Part shown: positions 1 to 11,740 of the stretch, in pieces
Numbering within the stretch: the stretch's first letter is position 1
How the letters are laid out: each line of letters begins with the position of its first letter
Assembly (NCBI GenBank): GCA_030035585.1
Contig: CM057481.1
Span: 6,535,128 to 6,599,127 of the forward strand
DNA length: 64,000 nucleotides
From: Dugong dugon
Lineage: Eukaryota; Chordata; Mammalia; Sirenia; Dugongidae
Direction: 5' to 3'
Translations under genes and position numbers: made by a program
The notes under the pieces: model-generated
What the model saw: only the letters and a program-made list of their open reading frames with translations
Database searches by the model: none
What the model was told of the DNA's origin: nothing

Positions 1-863
1 TGCAGCACAGCTAAGGAATCGATTCTTCTGCAGAACCGCTTAGGGTTCACAGAATTATTGCTGCTCCTCCTTGTATTTGAAGCTTGTGCACATGCATCTC
101 TGGAATATTTTCACACCACCAGTATTTTGACTTTTGGATGTATGACAACCAACGAGAAGTGTTTGGAAACTGGAGCCGTACTTGTGCAGTAAAATCAAAG
201 GATCTGCCACATACAAGGAAGGATCATAAGGCTGAGATTTGGATGGTCAGTCGACATTTGGTCAAAAATTTTCAAGCGCAGAGGCTTTTAACATGTCTGT
301 ATATGTCCTCACCCTGCCGAAGAAGTCTTCAGCAAATCCTAATAGTTTGCCCTCTAAAAGGGGCCTCTGATCGGTCCACCTCTCATCTCCACTGACACCA
401 TCCTGGTCTGGACTGACAGTACTTCACCAGTGCCGCTTCCTGAAACAGAAGCTATATTGTCCTAATTCTCAGGGATGGCAGAATCGTTTAGCACAGAATT
501 TCCTTCATTTCAAGTTTTTTCTTACCCTTAATATTTTCTTAATATTTGGTGCTAGCTACCAAATAAGCAAAACATAGCAAAGTGATTTTAATGAGAAAAA
601 ACTGGAGAAACCTAAGTTCAAAAATTTAATGTTCCCAGACTGTGCTTGGTATTTTCTTATAATAATGCTTTGTTTAGTGATAAAAATTGTAACACCTGTA
701 TTGTAATAAATATAATACCTGGTGTAAAATAAATAATACTTTAAAGGTAATTGAACTTATTTGCACGATGGTTTTTCTCCTAGTTAAAATGTTTCAAGTT
801 CATGGATTAAAAATTAATATGTCACTATTTCACAGTTCTGTAAAAAATAATTAAAATTATGAC
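1..863. other. Unique sequence before the L1
   Basis: I recognise no repeat here. The first ~480 bp are of balanced composition and the rest is AT-rich. Two AATAAA hexamers (705-710 and 728-733) could serve as polyadenylation signals for a plus-strand transcript, but I see no convincing reading frame, so this may equally be plain intergenic DNA. Confidence 0.4.
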
Positions 864-1179
864 ACTTCCGGCAAAATGGCACTCTAGGTAGAAGCACGAT
901 GCTGTCCCTCCACAACAAAGATCCGAAAAACTAAGCTGAACAGAGAAAACAACAATCTTGAAACCCTAAAACATCAAAGGAAGAGATAAAGAACTCAGCC
1001 AAGCACCAAATGGAGTGAGAAAACTGACAAAGAATGGGGAGCGAGGAGAGATTCATGCAGAGGTCCCCTATCAGCTAACGCAGCGCGGATCCGCCATCTT
1101 GGACTCCTATTGGAGACCAGCAAATGGGGTACGAAAAAGCAGCTTCACGGAGCTTCCAGCAGGAGACAAAACAACCAGT

Positions 1180-1460
1180 AATTTGCGATATACACTTTCC
1201 CACCGCCCACCCTTCTTCACCCCCACTCGGCCTCCTCTGCTTCCCACGGCCATAATCTCTTGTCCAGGAAGCACTGGTTGCTTGGATTCCACCAGCCCGA
1301 ACAGGCTGGCTCTCTGAGTGCCATTTGTTGGCTGCTGGTGTTGCTTTTTTCTGCTTCTTTTCATTTCTTCCTTACTTCCCACCACCTCCCCCTCCTTTCG
1401 CTCAAATACCAGGCTCCATAAGCCATCTTTGCTTCTTCCTGAGGGGCTGCGGAGCTCTGC
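1180..1460 (+). repeat. L1 5'UTR monomer 1 (281 bp)
   Basis: This unit starts AATTTGCGATATACAC and runs through TGAGTGCCATTTGTTGGC to GGGGCTGCGGAGCTC. It is repeated directly downstream at the same spacing with clear but incomplete identity, so the duplication predates much of the copy's decay or was inherited from the source element. Confidence 0.88.
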
Positions 1461-1741
1461 TAATTTGTGATATATGCTTTACCACCCCCTACCCTTCTTC
1501 ACCTACGCTCAGCCTCCTCTGCCTCCCGCGGACACAGTCTCTTGTCCGGGAAGCACCAGTTGCTTGGATCTCACCAGCCCGCACCAGCTGGCTCTCTGAG
1601 TGCCATTTGTTGGCTGCTGGTGTTGCTTTTTTTCCTCTTCTTATGATTTCTTCCTTACCTCTCACCACCTTCCCCTCCTTTTGCTCAAATGCCTGACTCT
1701 GTGTGCCATCTTTGCTTCTTCCTGAGGGGCTGTGGAGCTCC
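1461..1741 (+). repeat. L1 5'UTR monomer 2 (281 bp)
   Basis: Tandem partner of the preceding unit. It starts TAATTTGTGATATATGC and ends GGGGCTGTGGAGCTC. Tandem promoter monomers are known in mouse L1 5'UTRs; here only two units are present. Confidence 0.88.
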
Positions 1742-2770
1742 ATTCAAGTGTGGAGCTGCTTCCCAGTCTGCGCTGCCATGCTGGTGGGATCCTGGGTCTT
1801 CTGTTAATTTGTTTGTTTTGAATTGTTTGTTTGTTTTCTTTTCCTTTTCTTGAGTTGGGAGCCTGTTCTAGCCAGGTGGTGCTGCGTGGCTTGCAACCTA
1901 CACCCTTGGCTTGCACAGATGTGCAGAGGGATCCCTGAGGACATTTCTTTTTTTGTTATTTCTTTTTTTCTGTTTTTTGAGGGCTTTTCTTGTTTTTTTT
2001 TTTCTTTTTTAAATTTGTTTTCTTTTCCCTCTTTTTCCCTTTTTGTCTTTCTTGATTGCACAGTTTCTCGTCTCTCTATATCTTCCTTCTCTTTCTGATC
2101 CCTGAATACCAGGCGTTGTATACCTCTACGCCTTCTAGCCAGGCTGTACTGCAACACCTGAGAGCGACCTCCCCAGACCTCATAGCTGCACCGGTGGGAT
2201 CCCTGGGAACTTTGTGGTTCTTTAACCTTTCCAATTTTTATTTATTCATTCTTTTCTTTCTTTTTTTTTCTTCCTCTTCCCCTTTCTGCTTTTCTCCATT
2301 TCGTAGTCTCTCTTCTCTCCACTCCAACGGCAAGATCCCCTAGCATTCTTTTTTGTTTGTTTGTATGTTTTTGGCCCCTGTTCCTCCCATATCCATCTTA
2401 GCTCCACACATAACAATCTCCCCACTACATCCTACCTACCTGCACTGTGCGCTTAAAATCACACCACCAAGCAGCACAGGCACGGCCTACTGGAACCTGT
2501 CCTGCACTGATTACCGACCCACCCTGGTGGATGTAGTAAGTGCCACAAACAACCCGTCCCAGTAACTCCTCTTCAGCTAGACCTGCCCTACCGTACCATA
2601 TCTGAGTGACTGACCCTGCCAATTGGAGAAGGAGGCGAAAAGTATTGTGCCCACAGACGAGCAAACAGCAAAGAACACACAGCCTGCCAGCTCAGACATA
2701 GTCAAATTTTTTAAAAAAAGGGATGAAACAAACAAATCTACAATAGATAAGTGAGAAAAATAACTACTGA

Positions 2771-3777
2771 ATGCCCCGAAGACAGCAAACAATATCAAAA
2801 CATTTACAAAAACAGGACAGGATGGTTCCAGTAGGCATCCAAAATAAAACACCTGATGACTTTCCAGTGGAAGAAAAGGCACTAGAACTACCTGACAGGG
2901 AATTCAAATCTCTAATACTCAGAATTCTCCAAGAGCAGGAGCAAAAAGCAGACAAAAATGAGAAAAAAATAGACAAATTCATGGAAAATACAGACAAAAA
3001 ATAGGAAGAATTCAGGAAAATAATGCAGGTACAAAATGCCAAAATACATTCACAACCAGAAATTATACAAAAACAACAATTAGAAATCCAAAAGGTAAAC
3101 AACAAGATTTTAGAAATGGACGGTGTCATAAAAGGGCTGAGAAGCAGATTTGAAATGGTGGAAGACAGGATCAGTGGAATTGAAGACAGACACTTGGATA
3201 CAACTCTGAGGAAAACTTAGAAAAAAGAACAAAGAAAAATGAAGAGACCCTGAGAGTTATGTGGGATACAATCAAAAGCAAAAATTTTCAAGTGATTTGA
3301 GTTCCAGAACAGGGGGAGAAAACAGAAAACACAGAGAGGATCATTGAGGAACTGCTGACAGAAAACTTCCCCAATATCATGAAAGGTGAAAAGCTGGCCA
3401 TCCAATAAGCTCAACGAACCCCATATAGGATAGACCCCAAAAGAAAATCAACAAGGCATATCATAATCACACTCACCAAAGCCGAAGCCAAACAAAGAAT
3501 CCTGAGAGCAGCTCATGAAAAACAAGAAGTCACATACAGAGCATTAACAGTAAGACTAAGCTCAGATTATTCGGCAGAAACCAGGCAGGCAAGAAGGCAA
3601 TGGGATGACATATATAAAATCTTGAAAGGAAAAAATTGCCAGCCAAGAATAATATATCCTGAAAAACTGTTGTTCAAATATGATGGTGAAATTAGGTCAT
3701 TTCCAGATAAACAGAAATTAAGGGAATATGTAAAAGCCAAATCAAACTTACAAGAATTATTAAAGGGAGTACTTTGA
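2771..3777 (+). pseudogene. L1 ORF1 protein remnant (RNA-binding chaperone)
   Basis: ORF1p is the trimeric RNA-binding chaperone that coats L1 RNA in the retrotransposition particle. The start chosen is the ATG giving MPRRQQTISKHLQKQ. A Lys/Glu/Gln-rich heptad stretch suited to a coiled coil follows (about residues 35-140 of the composite reading). The RRM and C-terminal parts are recognisable by similarity to human ORF1p: a segment like RTPYRIDPKRKSTRHIII, then LTKAEAKQRILRAAHEKQ, YPEKLLFKYDGEIRSF and a final KSNLQELLKGVL before TGA at 3775-3777. Several in-frame stops (the first near 3002) show it is a pseudogene. The length of about 335 codons matches the family. Confidence 0.9.
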
Positions 3778-4243
3778 TCTGAGAACAACCAACTTCAGCT
3801 CACAGGCAGAATCTAGGATGCAGGATCGTATCAGTCAGTTAACAATTTAGGAAATGAACTCTCAAGGACTATCCAAAACCAAAAGAAATACAACAGGGAA
3901 TCAGAGAAGTTAATCAGTAAATGACAACAACATCAAAACAATAAAACAGGGAATAAACGGCATAGGTATAGAAACTTCTAATGGAGAGGAAGGCAAGGCA
4001 ATACCAAGTAATGGTAGAGTGCTTCAAACTTAAAAAGATAAGGGTAAAATTCATGGTAACCACAAAGAAAGTTAACAAACCAACTCATAAAAATAAAGAG
4101 GAAAAACATAAAGTCTCAGCAAAAACAAAACCTACAAAAACAAAAGAAATGAAAAAAAAATCCACAAACAAAAGTAACTCAGCACATGATAGTAAGAAGA
4201 ACAAAGAAAACGTCAGCACCACAAAAAAAAGCAACAATACAAA
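3778..4243 (+). other. L1 inter-ORF spacer
   Basis: About 466 bp of A-rich sequence separate the ORF1 stop from the ORF2 ATG, far more than the ~60 bp of human L1. Part of it is an open lysine-rich frame from 3981 that is probably not a gene. Confidence 0.7.
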
Positions 4244-7200
4244 ATGACAGCAACAAACTCAGATTTATCAATAATTACACTGAATGTAAATGGACTCAAT
4301 GCACCCATAAAGAGATGGAGAGTGATAGAATGGATAAGAAAACAGGATCCATCAATAAGCTGTCTACAAGAGACACACCTTAGAAACAAAGATGTGAACT
4401 TATTAAAAGTCAAAGGTTAGAAAAAAATATATCAAGCTAACAACTACCAAAAAAGAGCAGGAGTGGCAATACTATCTCAGATAAAATAGACTTTAAAACA
4501 AAATCCACCATGAAAGACAAAAAAGGATACTATATAATGATTAAGGGGATGATCCATCATGAAGACATAATCATAATAAACATCTACGCACCCAATGACA
4601 GGGCTCGAAAATACATAAAACAAACTCTAACAGCACTGAAAAGAGAAATTGACAGTTCCACAATAATAGTAGGAGACTTCAACACACCACCCTCAATAAA
4701 GGACAGAACAACTAAGAAGAAACTCAGCAAACATGCAGAAGACCTAAAGGGCACAATCAGCCAACTTGATCTCATAGACATATATAGAACACTCCATCCA
4801 ACAGCTGCAAAGTACACATTCTTTTCCAATGCACATGGAGCGTTCTCCAGAATAGACCACACCTTAGGCCACAGAGCAATCCTCAACAAGATCCAAAACG
4901 TTGAGATAATTCAAAGTATCTTCTCTGACCACAATGCCATCAAGGTAGAAATTAGCAATAGAAACAGCAAGGGAAAAAAATCAATGACATGGAAACTGAA
5001 TAATACCCTGTTTACACATCACTGGGTAATAGAAGAAATTAGAGATGGAATCAAAAAATTCCTAGAATCAAATGAGAATGAAAACACATCATACCAAAAC
5101 CTTTCGGACACAGCAAAGGCAGTCCTCAGAGGACAATTTCTAGCAATAGATGCACACATCAAAAAAGAAGAAAGGGACAAAATCAAAACATTAACTACAG
5201 AACTCAAACAAATAGAAAGAGAACAGCAAAAAAAAGCCCACAGACACCGGAAGAAAGGCAATAGTAAAGATCAGAGAAGAAATTAATGAAATAGAGGACA
5301 GAAAAACAATAGAAAGAATAAAAAAAAAAAAAAAAGTTGGCTCTTTGAATGAATCAACAAAATCGACAAACCACTGGTCAGACTGACAAATGAAAAATAG
5401 GAGAGGACGCAAATAACCCAAATAAGAAATGAAATGGGGGACATCACAACAGACCCAAATGAAATAAAAAGGATTATAACAGAATATTATGAAAAACTAT
5501 ACTCCAACAAATTTGAAAACCTAGAGGAAGTGCATAAATTTCTAGAAACACACAGCCTACCCAAACTACAACAAAGTGATGTTGAAAATCTGAACAGACC
5601 CATAACAAGAGAAGAGATTGAAAAGGTAATAAAAAAAACTCCCAATCAAAAAAAGCCCTGGCCCAGATGGCTTCACTAGAGAATTCTACAAAACATTTAC
5701 AAAAGAGCTTTTACCGGTACTACTCAAGCTATTTCAGAGCATAGAGGAGGAAGCAACACTTCCACATTCATTCTATGAAGCCAGCATAACACTGATACAA
5801 AAACCAGGCAAAGATGTCCCAAAAAAAGAACATTACAGACCAATATCTCTCATGAATATAGATGCAAAAATTCTCAACAAAATTCTAGCCAATAGAATTC
5901 AGCATCATATCAAAAAAATAATACACCACGACCAAGTAGGATTCCTACCAGGTATGCAAGGATGGTTCAACATTAGAAAATCAATCAACGTAATCCACCA
6001 CATAAATAAAAGGAAAGAAAAGAATCAAATCATGATCTCAATTGACACAGAAAAGGCATTTGCCAAAGTCCAACAGCTATTCCTGATAGAAACTCGCGGT
6101 AAAATAGGTATAGAAGGGAAATTTATCAACATAATAAAGAGCATCTATGCAAAACCAATGGCCAACATCATTCTTAATGGAGAGAGGCTGAAAACATTCC
6201 CCTTGAAAACAGGAACAAGACAAGGATGCCCTTTATCACCACTCCTATTTAACATTGTGCTGGAAGTTCTAGCTAGAGCGATAAGGCAAGAAAAAGAAAT
6301 AAAGGGCATCCAAATTGGTAATGAAGAAGTTAAACTGTCCCTGTTTGCAGATGATATGATACTGTACATAGAAAACCCTAAAGACTCGACGAGAAATCTA
6401 CTGGAACTAATAGAAAGATTCAGCAGAGTAGCAGGATACAAGATATACAAAAATCAGTTGGATTCCTATACACCAATAAGGAGAACGATGAAAAGGAAAT
6501 CAGGAAAACAATACCATTTTCAATAGCCCCTAAAAAGATAAAATACTTCGGAATAAATCAGCCTAGGGATGTAAAAGACCTATACAAAGAAGACTACAAA
6601 ACACTACTGCAAGAAACCCAAAGGGATCTACATAAGTGGAAAAACATACATGCTCATGGATAGGCAGACTCAACATTGTGAAAATGATGATTCTACCCAA
6701 AGCAATTTTCAAATACAACGCAATCCCGATCGAAATACCAACAACATTCTTCAAAGAGATGGAAAAACTAATCAGTAACTTTATATGGAAAGGGAAAAAG
6801 CCCCAAATATTTAAAGCACTACTGAAGAAGAAGAATAAAGTTGGAGGACTCACACTACCTGAGTTCAGAACCTACTATACAGTTACAGTAGTCAAAACAG
6901 CGTGGTACTGGTACAACAACAGATACGTTGATCAGTGGAACAGAATTGAGAACCCAGATGTAAATCCATCCACCTACAGTCACCTGATCTTCGACCAGGG
7001 CCCAAAGTCCATCAGATGGGGAAAAAGACAGTCTTTTTAACAAATGGTGCTGGCAAAACTGGATATCCATCTCAAAAAAATGAGATAGGACTCATACCTC
7101 ATGGCGTATACAGAAACTACTTCAAAATGGATCAACTTTCTGACTATAAAGCCTAAAACTATAAAGTTCATAGAAGAAAAAGTAGGACCAACACTGCATG

Positions 7201-8063
7201 CCTTAATACATGGCATTAACAGGACACAGACCATAAACATCAATGCACAAACCCCAAAAGATAAGCTAGATAACTGGGATCTTCTAAAAATCAAACACCT
7301 ATGCTCTTCAAAAGACTTCACCAAAAGAGTAAAAAGAGAACCTACAGACTGGGAAAAAATTTTTGCACAGTACAAGTCAGACAAAGGTCTAATCTCCATA
7401 ATGTACAAGAAAATCCAACACCTCTACAACAAAAAGACAAATAATCCTATTAAAAAATGGGCAAAGGAAATGAACAGACACTTCACCAAAGAAGACATTC
7501 AAATGGCCAACAGACACATGAGGAAATGTTCGCGATCACTAGCCATTAGAGAAATGCAAATTAAAACCACAGTGAGATACCATCTCACCCCGGCATTATT
7601 GGCACGAATCAAAAACACTGGAAATAACAGATGTTGGAGGGGCTGCGGGGAGATCGGAACCCTTATGCACTGCTGGTGGGAATGCAAAATGATACAACCA
7701 TTTTGGAAAATGATATGGCGTTTCCTCAGAAAGCTAGAAATAGACATACCATTCGATCCAGCAATCCCCCTCCTAGGAATATATCCTAGAGAAATAAGAG
7801 TCGTCACTCGAATAGACATATGCACACCTATGTTCATGGCAGCATTGTTCACAATAGCAGAACAATGGAAGCCACCTAGATGCCCATCAACAGATGAATG
7901 GATAAACAAACTATGGTACATACACACAATGGAGTACTCTGCATCGAGAAAGAACAATGATGAATCTGTGAAGCATCTCATAACCTGGATGAAACTGGAG
8001 GACATTATGCTGAGGGAAATAAGTCAATCACAAAAGGACAAATATTGTATGAGACCTCTATAG
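4244..8063 (+). pseudogene. L1 ORF2 remnant (endonuclease / reverse transcriptase)
   Basis: ORF2p nicks target DNA and reverse-transcribes L1 RNA at the nick. The start reads MTATNSDLSIITLNVNGLN, matching the family N-terminus. Endonuclease landmarks are QETHL, NIYAPN, GDFNTP, IDIYRTLHP and SDHNAI (4244 to about 4960). The reverse transcriptase lies at about 5680-6520, with [35 protein letters not shown] and the catalytic SLFADDM (FADD codons near 6344-6355). The C-terminal region keeps a Cys/His cluster, CWRGCGEIGTLMHCWWEC (about 7632-7687), then IPFDPAIPLLGIYP. It ends KYCMRPL-stop at 8063. About six frameshifts occur, for example between 4480 and 4510, at the A-run near 5320-5335, near 5660, and between 7040 and 7100, together with extra stops. 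The total of about 1,270 codons is full family length. Confidence 0.95.
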
Positions 8064-9118
8064 TAAAAACCCATGAGAAAGTTCACACACAAAATATAAC
8101 AATCTTTGTTGGTTACCCGGCATGGCAGGGGTTGGGGGGAAGTACTTAATTGGCAATAGGTAAGTGGTATCTTGGGTGAAGGGTGAGACAGTACACAATA
8201 CAGGGGAAACCAGCACAACCTGTACAAGGAAAGGTCATGGCAGCTCCATAGACACATCCAAACTCCCTGAGGGATTGAATTGCTGGGTGGAGGGCTGTGA
8301 GGGCCATGGTCTCAGGTAGCACCAGCTCAGTTGGCATAACACAGTTTATAAAGACAGTGTTCTACATTCTACCTTGGTGAGTAGCGTCTGGGTTCTTAAA
8401 AGCCTGTGAGCAGCCATCTAAGATACTCCACTGGTCTCATCCCTTCGGGAGCAAGGGAGAATGAAGAGAACAGGATACAAGCAAAAGATTAGTCCCAAGG
8501 ACTAATGGTCCACAGCTACCAAGGCCTCCACCAGACTGAGTCCAGTACAGCCAGATGGTGCCAACCTACCACCACTGACTGCTCTGACCAGGATCACAAC
8601 AGAGGGTTCTGGACAGAACTGGAGAAGGATGCAGAACAAAATTCTAACTCACAAAAAAAAAAAAAAAAAAAAAAAAACCACCAGATTTACTGGCCTAAAG
8701 GAGACTGGAGAAACCCCAAGAGTATGGCCCCCAGACACCCTTTTAGCTCAGTGGTGAAGTCATTTCCAAGGTTCACCATTCAGTCGGGGAGTGGATAGTC
8801 TCATAAAACCAAATGGGACTAATGAGGCACAGCAGTCCGGGGACAAGGGCCAGAAGGCAGAAGAAGGCAGGAAAGCTGGTAATAGGGAACCCAAGGTTGA
8901 GTAAGGATATTGTTGATGTGTTGTGAGGTTTTTAACCATTGTCATAGAGCAACATGTGTACTAACTGTTAAATGAGAAACTATTTTGTTCTGTGAGCCTT
9001 CATCTAAAGTGAGAATAGCAGCACAATTGGAAGAGTGTAGTCGATGTCACTGAACTGTGCATGTAGAAATTTTTGAAATGGTGTATCTTTGGCTGTGTAT
9101 ATTTTCACCAAAAAAAAA
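8064..9118 (+). other. L1 3'UTR with long internal A tract
   Basis: This is the untranslated 3' part of the L1, about 1,050 bp. It contains an A tract at 8653-8677 and a segment (8505-9010) shared with the L1 tails at 10083-10716, 36778-37276, 49271-49733 and 49751-50246. The last ~100 bp (CACTGAACTGTGCATG and on) resemble the ancient L1MA/L1MB-type terminus, followed by A9. Confidence 0.8.
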
Positions 9119-9262
9119 GGTCAAGAAGGGAGAGGGTTGGCATGTTGTGGGGTTGTTAACCAATGTCATAAAATAATATGTGTACTACTGTTTCATGAGA
9201 AACTATTTGTTCTGTAAGCCTTCACCTGAACTACAATAAAAAAATTAGAAACTTTTTTTTAA
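9119..9262 (+). mobile_element. Second L1 3' tail
   Basis: This sequence repeats 8895-9012 (GGTTGGCATGTTGTGGGG... TGAGAAACTATTTGTTCTG) and ends in an A-rich CAATAAAAAAATTAG. It is a separate, shorter type of L1 tail butted against the A tail of the full-length element. Confidence 0.75.
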
Positions 9263-10082
9263 AAGTGTAATAATTAGTTTAATGCACACAGGTTAGCAGC
9301 CTTTTGTAATGGTAGTTGCAACAAGAGGCCCATTTGTGCTACATAAAAGACAAACCTTGCCTGCTTTATTTATGGAGGAAATGTATATGGTAGACACTCA
9401 GTCTCCTTTGCGGGAAGAGGCTGGTGTGTCTGAGACTCCGAGGTAGTCACATGGGAGTTCATAAAATGCTCAGTAGATTTTTGCGATGTTTGGCTGAGAC
9501 CTTGTGAGAGGAGACAAACATGTAAATGAAGTCAACTTCACAGACCTCTGGGACACATTACAACCTGAGATGCTCTTAACACATAATTAGCCGGGGCTGT
9601 TAATCACACGTAACAGGTGTTGAGTAATGAACTGAGACAGAGTATCTGCCGTGACCACTTTCTTTTCTGATCTGGGCAGGCACGCTGATGCCCATCGGAT
9701 CCTCTGGACACTCTGAAATGTGACTCGGCATTGTACCTTCTGGACACCGCCATGAGCCTTGTAATGGCTGAGGATAGTGACATTCATACTAAAACCACAG
9801 GATGAATCTGTCCAAAAAATCTCCCTGGGTGCTCTTAATGGATGTGTGTTCTTTGGCTTTTTTCTGTTCTATTTTCTTTGCCTCTTTTCTCATTTGAGCC
9901 TGTATCTGATTTGTCAGTTGGTCGTTGAGAGACAAATCCAAATATTTGCGAACAGCAAATAGCTCAATCTCAGCAAGTGGATTATTTCTTTTCTTTCTTT
10001 TTAGCTATGCAATGATTTTATTATACAAGCCAATGAAATGGGAAAATTACATTTTCACTGTTAACTATTAGGCTGGGTTTCT
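9263..10082. other. Unique sequence
   Basis: I recognise no repeat or gene here. Short open frames on both strands lack any family resemblance. Confidence 0.4.
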
Positions 10083-10716
10083 TTTTGTGTGTGTGTGCTT
10101 TAGGTCAAAGTTTATAGGTCAAGTTAATTTCTCATATAAAAATGTATACACATATTGTTACGTGACCCTAGTTGCAATCCCTATACTGTGACAGCACACT
10201 CCCCCTTTCCACCCCGGGTTTCCTGTGTCCATTCAACCAGCTCCTGTCCCCCTCTACCTTCTCATCACACCTCCGGACAGGAGCTACCTATTTAGTCTCA
10301 TGTATCTACTTGAACTAAGAAGCACACTCTTCACGAGTATCATTTTATGTTTTATATTCCAGTCTAATCTTTTTCTGAAGAGTTGGCTTCAGGAATGGTT
10401 TTAGTTCGAGGTTAACAGAGTGTCCAGGGGCCATGGCTTCAAGGGTTCCTCCAGTCTCAGTCAGACCATTAAGTCTGGTCGTTGTACCCCTCTTTTCTCC
10501 TGCTATGTCAGGGACTCTCAGTTGTGTTCCCTGTCAGGGCAGCCATTGGTGGTAGCTGGGCACCATCTAGTTCTTCTGGTCTCAGGCTGATGGAGTCTCT
10601 GGTTTATGTGGCCCTTTTGTCTCCTGGGCTAATATTTTCCTTGTGTCTTTGGTGTTCTTCATTCTCCTTTGCTCCAGGTGGGTTGGGACCAAGTGAATGG
10701 GCTATTTCTGTGTGCT
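10083..10716 (-). mobile_element. L1 3'UTR fragment, antisense
   Basis: The reverse complement reads CAAAGGAGAATGAAGAACACC, then CCATGGCCCCTGGACACTCTG, CGAACTAAAACCATTCCTGA and GGACAGGAGCTGGTTGAATG. It is homologous to 49271-49733 and to the 3'UTR of the full-length L1. Its 3' tail is a CA-rich tract (TGTGTGTGTGT on the plus strand near 10088). Confidence 0.8.
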
Positions 10717-10997
10717 GAGATCACAGAATGTCTGAGCTGAAAGCGACCCACCTTCTCGCTGTGCACATTTTCTCATGCTACAATAGTGGGGCTCTAAGCC
10801 CCAGCCCAACCGTTTTTCTTGTTTGCCCATGAATCTACACTCCTTGTACAAATGGAAATAATACCTATAGCACTAATCCCTTTATACTGTCCGCCCTGCA
10901 ATCAGTTTGTGCTAATCTTCCAAATTTTTGAAAGGAATATATTTGCATGTTGATAGAATTATCAGTAGAAAATATGCAACATTGTTCAATTAAATTT

Positions 10998-11592
10998 TTT
11001 TTCTTCTGCCAACTCACAGTGACCTTATGTACAGCAGAACAAAACACTGTTTGGTCCTTCACCACCCTCACAATCATTGTTATGTTTGAGCCTATCATTG
11101 TAGCCACTCTGTCAATCCATCTTGTTGAGAGTATTCCTCTTTTTCACTGACCCTCTACTTTATCAACCATGGTTCCTTCTCTACGGACTGGTCCCTCCTA
11201 ATCACATGTCCAAGTATGTGAGATGAAGTCTCACCATCCTCACTTCCAAGGGGCTTTCTGACTGTACTTCCAAGACAGGCTTGTTCGTTCTTCTGGCAGT
11301 CCATGGTATATTCAATATTCTTTGCCAATACCATAATTCAAAGGTATCAGTTCTGATTTGGTCTTCTTTATTCATTGTCTAGCTTTCTCATCCATATGAG
11401 GCAATTGAAAATACCATGGCTTGGGTCAGTCGGGTGCACATTAATCTCCAAGGTGACTTCTTTGCTTTTTAACACTTTAAAGAGGACTTTTGCAGCAAAT
11501 TTGCCCAGTGCAATACATTGTTTGATTTCTTGACTGCTGTTTCCATGGGCCTTGATTGTGGATCCAAGAAAAATGAAATCCTTGGTATAGTA
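10998..11592 (-). mobile_element. Bov-B/RTE LINE 3' fragment
   Basis: Antisense copy of the C-terminal part of the RTE ORF and its 3' end. Landmarks on the plus strand are AACTCACAGTGACC (3' end), CTTCTGGCAGTCCATGGTAT, CCATGGCTTGGGTCAG and GATTGTGGATCCAAGAAAAATG. The same segments occur at 20607-21378, 27850-28318, 42507-43045 and 52330-53580. Confidence 0.9.
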
Positions 11593-11599
11593 TTCCAGA

Positions 11600-11736
11600 A
11601 TATGAATATATCACCATTTATTTAGCCATTTCCCTATTAATGAACTGATGGCTATTTCCAGACTTCACGCTTATAAGTAAAGCTATAATGAATATCTTGG
11701 CCCGTGCCACTTTCTGCTAAGTGTGAGGGTTGTTCT
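11600..11736 (-). mobile_element. Ancient L1M fragment, left part
   Basis: Antisense L1 ORF2 3' region: ATTTAGCCATTTCCCTATTA and AAGCTATAATGAATATCTT match the pattern of old L1 elements. It continues after the hAT insertion. Confidence 0.65.
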
Positions 11737-11740
11737 CAGA

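Larger units (their letters stand above)
864..2770 (+). promoter_or_regulatory. L1 5'UTR / internal promoter region
   Basis: The region begins CTTCCGGCAAAATGGC (865-880): an ETS-type CTTCCGG next to a YY1-type ATGGC core, in the place where human L1 has its YY1 site. A second YY1-like GCCATCTT lies near 1092. Two tandem monomers follow (1180-1741), then a strongly pyrimidine-rich stretch (about 1800-2340) and a transition into ORF1. Promoter activity is inferred from position and motifs only. Confidence 0.7.
864..9118 (+). mobile_element. Full-length decayed L1 LINE (afrotherian lineage)
   Basis: An L1-type non-LTR retrotransposon of about 8.25 kb. It has a 5'UTR with promoter-like start and two monomers, an ORF1 remnant, an inter-ORF spacer of about 470 bp, an ORF2 remnant with endonuclease, reverse transcriptase and C-terminal Cys-rich regions, a 1-kb 3'UTR and a short A tail at 9110-9118. 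It exceeds the ~6 kb of human L1 mainly through its 5' and 3' untranslated parts. Both ORFs carry several stops and frameshifts, so the copy cannot move itself. I found no clean target-site duplication; the 3' boundary is blurred by a second L1 tail immediately downstream. Confidence 0.93.

Noticed and set aside
84-395. 103-codon plus-strand frame at the window start
   Set aside because: No family resemblance and no clear splice signals; length is within chance expectation.
1823-2343. Phe/Ser-rich plus-strand frames
   Set aside because: They arise from the pyrimidine-rich L1 5'UTR.
3981-4247. Lys-rich 88-codon frame between L1 ORF1 and ORF2
   Set aside because: A-rich composition of the inter-ORF spacer explains it; no domain is visible.
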